Shown: positions 61,389 to 64,000 of the stretch, in pieces
Position numbering within the stretch: position 1 is the stretch's first letter
Layout of the letters: each line of letters starts with the position of its first letter
Assembly: GCA_016218915.1 (NCBI GenBank)
Contig: JACRCQ010000045.1
Span: 1 to 64,000 of the forward strand
Length of the DNA stretch: 64,000 bases
Direction: 5' to 3'
Source: Deltaproteobacteria bacterium
GTDB lineage: Bacteria; Myxococcota_A; Polyangia; Polyangiales; Polyangiaceae
Position numbers and translations under genes: made by a program
The notes under the pieces: generated by a model
What the model saw: the letters and a program-made list of their open reading frames with translations, nothing else
Told to the model about the DNA's origin: nothing
Databases searched by the model: none

Positions 61389-64000
61389 ATGAAGGGCAAG
61401 CTCTGGATTCCTTGTCTCCTTGCCATGGGTGTGCTCGCAGGGAGCGAACGCACCGAAGCCGCCACGCATGTTCGCGACCCTGCGGCCCGCGGGCTCGACA
61501 TGTTCCTGCACGTGCCCGCGCTGGCCGCCCCTGGGGGAACGCTTCCCTTGCAGGTCCAGGCGCTTGGATTCCCCACCGTGGTGTCGTTGCTCCCCCTGCA
61601 GGACGCGACGGTCGAAGCGGTCTGGAACCCGGAGAGCCTCGGGCCTGGCATTTCCAAAGCTCCGCAGCCGGTGCGAGCAACAGCGGACCGGCTCGGACGG
61701 GTGCACCTCGACGTGCCAGTGCCAGAGGGGGACGAGCGTGACCTGGAGCTGCTCGTGTCGGTGCGTTCCGGAGTGCACGAGCGCGTTCGAAAGCTCACGG
61801 TCAAGCGCGATCGCTCCAAGCAGGTCCAGCTGTACATCGCCGACTCGCGCGTGGTTCCTGGCAGCAGCATCTCTGCCTGGGTGCTGGTCACGACCAAGGC
61901 GAGCGGTGAGCCCTCAGGCTCCACCCCGATCGAGCTTTCGTTGCTCGAAGGGGGAATGGTTCGTCAATCGCTCCACCTGACGACCGATGCGGCCGGCAGC
62001 GCCATGGGACGCATTCCCATCCCTCGCAACGACGATCCGACCTGGTCATGGGAGCTGCGCGCGCGCATCGTTTCCGGCGGCGGGTCAGACGCTGGCAGCG
62101 CTTCCACGGATCTGACGCCGAGGGAGGAGACGCCGGGCACGCCGCGACTTGTCGGCAGCTGGAACGAGAGCTCGGTGCGGGCAGGGCAGAAAGCCACGTT
62201 CAGGTTCCGCGTGCGGGATGCTTCGGACAAGCCGGTGGCCAGCCTGCCGGTGCGGTACTGGGTGGGGCCGAAAGGAACGAATCCGCCCGACGATCCGGAC
62301 GAGTGGGAAGACGCGTCGACCCTGGCGACGACCGATGGCGAAGGGGAGATCAAGGGCGCGTTCGATGCCCCCTCCACGGTCCCGCCCGTGGTGGGGACCT
62401 CGCTCCATGTGATGGTCAAGACCACGTTCGATGGGCACGAGCTGAAGAGCGCGTCCTCGGTCCACGTGGGAAGCCCCACGCCGCAAGCCGACCTCATGGC
62501 CGAAGCAGGCAACGTCATTCCGGGCATCGACCAACGGGTGCTGCTTCGCGTGACCAACGAGATGGGCAAGCCGGTCGTGGGCCCGTTCTCGATCAAGGGC
62601 GATGGTCTGAATGTCTCGGTCACGACCGACGCAGCTGGAGAAGCGGAGTTCAGCTGGCATCCGCCGGTGGAGCTGGGGGCTTTCCGCAATGCCGGCCCCT
62701 GTGCGGGGGGCGTGGCGTCTGCGGTGATCGTGCGCCCGGCCGCAGAGATACCCTCCCTGGGCAGAACTGAGCCTTTCGAGCTGTGTGTGCCTGTGGACCG
62801 CGATGCCGCAGCCGTGGTGCGCACCGAGACGGCACTCGTTCGAGCCGGCGACAAGGTCAAGGTACGCGTGCTGGGCGGCGCCCGGCTGCCCTGGAGCCTG
62901 GTGATCCGATCTTCGGACGGCGGGCAGAGCGTGTCAGCCTGGATCGACGATGGCGAGCAGGGGGGAGAGATCGAGCTGCCGCAGAGCAGCAAGGGGCTGT
63001 GGACCGTCAGCGCATCCTCCCCGGGAAGAAAGAAGCGCGCTGCGGTGGTCGGGGCGACGTTCATGGTCGTGCCGCGCACTCTTCCCAAGCTCGAAGCGAA
63101 GATGACAGGAGGAAGGGCAGCCCCAGGGGGCACGGTCGACATCGAAGCGGATCTGACCGACGGGCATGGTCACGGAATCACGGGAACCGTGGCTGCGCTG
63201 GTGATCGATCTGAACGGCGGAGGCTCGGTGCAAGGGCTCTGGAACCTGGACACGCGTCGTGAGCTTTGCTGGTCTGCATCGATCGAAGAGGAGCGTTGCG
63301 ACAAGTTCCTCGAGGATGCGGCGATGGAGCCGGTCCGGCGCGCTGCGATGTCCGGCAAGCCGCAGTCGCTGCTCGCTCCCCATCTCGACCCTGGCTCGAC
63401 CGCAGAAAAGGACTTGATCGATGCTTTCGGTACAGTCGTCAAGTCGCTGGAGGGCGCGCTCTACGAGGCAACCGAGTCCGCGGAGCGGCTGCGGGACGCC
63501 CGCCGCAAGGGCCCCAATGGCTGGACCTTCAACCCCGAGCTCTGGACGCTGGTGACCTCCACGCTGAACGAGCCACCGTCCACGCCGGGCGGGGAGCTGC
63601 TTTCCCTGCAGGATTTGATGGACGTAGATCCCCAGGTGTCGTTCGAGAACGTGGCGCGACGGGTGACGCGCCTCAAGCTCTTCCGCATCCTGGTGGCAGT
63701 GCGCGGCTTCGTCCGTGAGCGCAATCTCGATCCTGACGAGCCAGCGCTCAAGGATCCCAACGCCATCCTGCGCAGGCTGGTCCGGGACGGCAAGTTCCAG
63801 GAAGGGATGCTGCTCGATCCGTGGGGCGGCACCATCCAGTTCATCAAGAGCAATCGGCCTCCCATCCCGTTCATCAACGTACGGGGATTCGAGCTGCATT
63901 CGCCGGGGCCTGACAGGGTCGTGGGCAACGGCGACGATGTGATCGACCCCTTTGCGCGGGTTCTCAAGACCGGTACCCCCTACGCAAAGGCGGTGAGCGA
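61389..64000 (+). CDS. Large exported protein with macroglobulin-like domains (partial, 3' end outside)
   Basis: Absent from the ORF track because it has no stop before the window ends; I translated it directly and the frame stays open for 870 codons. The signal peptide MKGKLWIPCLLAMGVLAG ends without a lipobox. Repeated immunoglobulin/macroglobulin-type beta modules follow (RVHLDVPVPEGDERDLELLV; SWNESSVRAGQKATFRFRV; ALVRAGDKVKVRVLGG; TGGRAAPGGTVDIEADLTD). A DPWGGTIQFI...SPGPDRVVGNGDDV segment is also seen in myxobacterial macroglobulin-like and pseudopilin-type proteins. A thioester motif, if any, would lie beyond the end. Confidence 0.72.
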   Translation, partial: MKGKLWIPCLLAMGVLAGSERTEAATHVRDPAARGLDMFLHVPALAAPGGTLPLQVQALGFPTVVSLLPLQDATVEAVWNPESLGPGISKAPQPVRATADRLGRVHLDVPVPEGDERDLELLVSVRSGVHERVRKLTVKRDRSKQVQLYIADSRVVPGSSISAWVLVTTKASGEPSGSTPIELSLLEGGMVRQSLHLTTDAAGSAMGRIPIPRNDDPTWSWELRARIVSGGGSDAGSASTDLTPREETPGTPRLVGSWNESSVRAGQKATFRFRVRDASDKPVASLPVRYWVGPKGTNPPDDPDEWEDASTLATTDGEGEIKGAFDAPSTVPPVVGTSLHVMVKTTFDGHELKSASSVHVGSPTPQADLMAEAGNVIPGIDQRVLLRVTNEMGKPVVGPFSIKGDGLNVSVTTDAAGEAEFSWHPPVELGAFRNAGPCAGGVASAVIVRPAAEIPSLGRTEPFELCVPVDRDAAAVVRTETALVRAGDKVKVRVLGGARLPWSLVIRSSDGGQSVSAWIDDGEQGGEIELPQSSKGLWTVSASSPGRKKRAAVVGATFMVVPRTLPKLEAKMTGGRAAPGGTVDIEADLTDGHGHGITGTVAALVIDLNGGGSVQGLWNLDTRRELCWSASIEEERCDKFLEDAAMEPVRRAAMSGKPQSLLAPHLDPGSTAEKDLIDAFGTVVKSLEGALYEATESAERLRDARRKGPNGWTFNPELWTLVTSTLNEPPSTPGGELLSLQDLMDVDPQVSFENVARRVTRLKLFRILVAVRGFVRERNLDPDEPALKDPNAILRRLVRDGKFQEGMLLDPWGGTIQFIKSNRPPIPFINVRGFELHSPGPDRVVGNGDDVIDPFARVLKTGTPYAKAVS

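Overview
The window looks like chromosomal DNA of a high-GC myxobacterium (Myxococcota). Supporting this are a MYXO-CTERM sorting tail, the Myxococcales-type disulfide repeat (CDDGN..GDGC), long tandem Cys-rich NCGxCG..DGCE repeats, many Asp/Ala/Pro-rich lipoproteins, a PknB-type Ser/Thr kinase and dense gene packing. Species-level placement is not possible from the sequence alone. I saw no rRNA, tRNA, insertion sequence, CRISPR array or replication origin. No intergenic gap exceeds about 200 bases.

Layout. 0.1-5.8 kb: small lipoproteins, a Phd/PIN toxin-antitoxin pair with a palindromic operator, and several unrecognised genes. 5.7-9.8 kb (minus): a four-gene unit that looks like an undescribed RiPP-type system. 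It holds a radical SAM/SPASM enzyme, two paralogous small proteins with a near-identical leader and repeated [AP]QxCL-type motifs in Asp-rich linkers, and a B12-binding radical SAM protein fused to a PCMT-like methyltransferase. 9.9-15.5 kb: surface lipoproteins and a 1086-residue MYXO-CTERM protein built from the same Cys-rich repeats. 15.6-17.7 kb: two more radical SAM genes, then two small genes to 18.7 kb. 18.7-34.8 kb (minus): one compact run of 17 genes, mostly with ATGA-type overlaps or gaps of a few bases. It combines a dedicated type II fatty-acid/polyketide set (ketosynthase, ketosynthase-like partner without catalytic residues, two ketoreductases, two hotdog proteins, ACP) with four radical SAM proteins. 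Two of these resemble the tetraether-synthase (Tes)-like family. Also present are a nitroreductase, an ICMT-like membrane methyltransferase, a cysteine desulfurase-rhodanese fusion, a class III aminotransferase, a hexapeptide acyltransferase and a MOP-type flippase. A divergent Rrf2 regulator with three cysteines, a sigma70-like promoter overlapped by a 26-bp dyad, and a hemerythrin gene flank it, suggesting control by Fe-S, NO or O2 status.

35.4-64 kb: more ordinary myxobacterial content. It includes a VWA membrane protein, a Ser/Thr kinase with a large C-terminal sensor, a GNAT enzyme, two translationally coupled histidine kinases (the second degenerate), a serine beta-lactamase-fold lipoprotein, a TonB-domain/TonB-receptor fusion with a partner lipoprotein, ruvB, Gly-rich and disulfide-repeat lipoproteins, an SDR, a ChaN-like lipoprotein, and a large macroglobulin-like protein that runs off the end.

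The two most interesting parts are the putative RiPP operon (5.7-9.8 kb) and the radical-SAM/FAS-II lipid or polyketide cluster (18.7-34.8 kb, probably with the radical SAM pair at 15.6-17.7 kb). Product structures cannot be read from sequence and are marked as inference.
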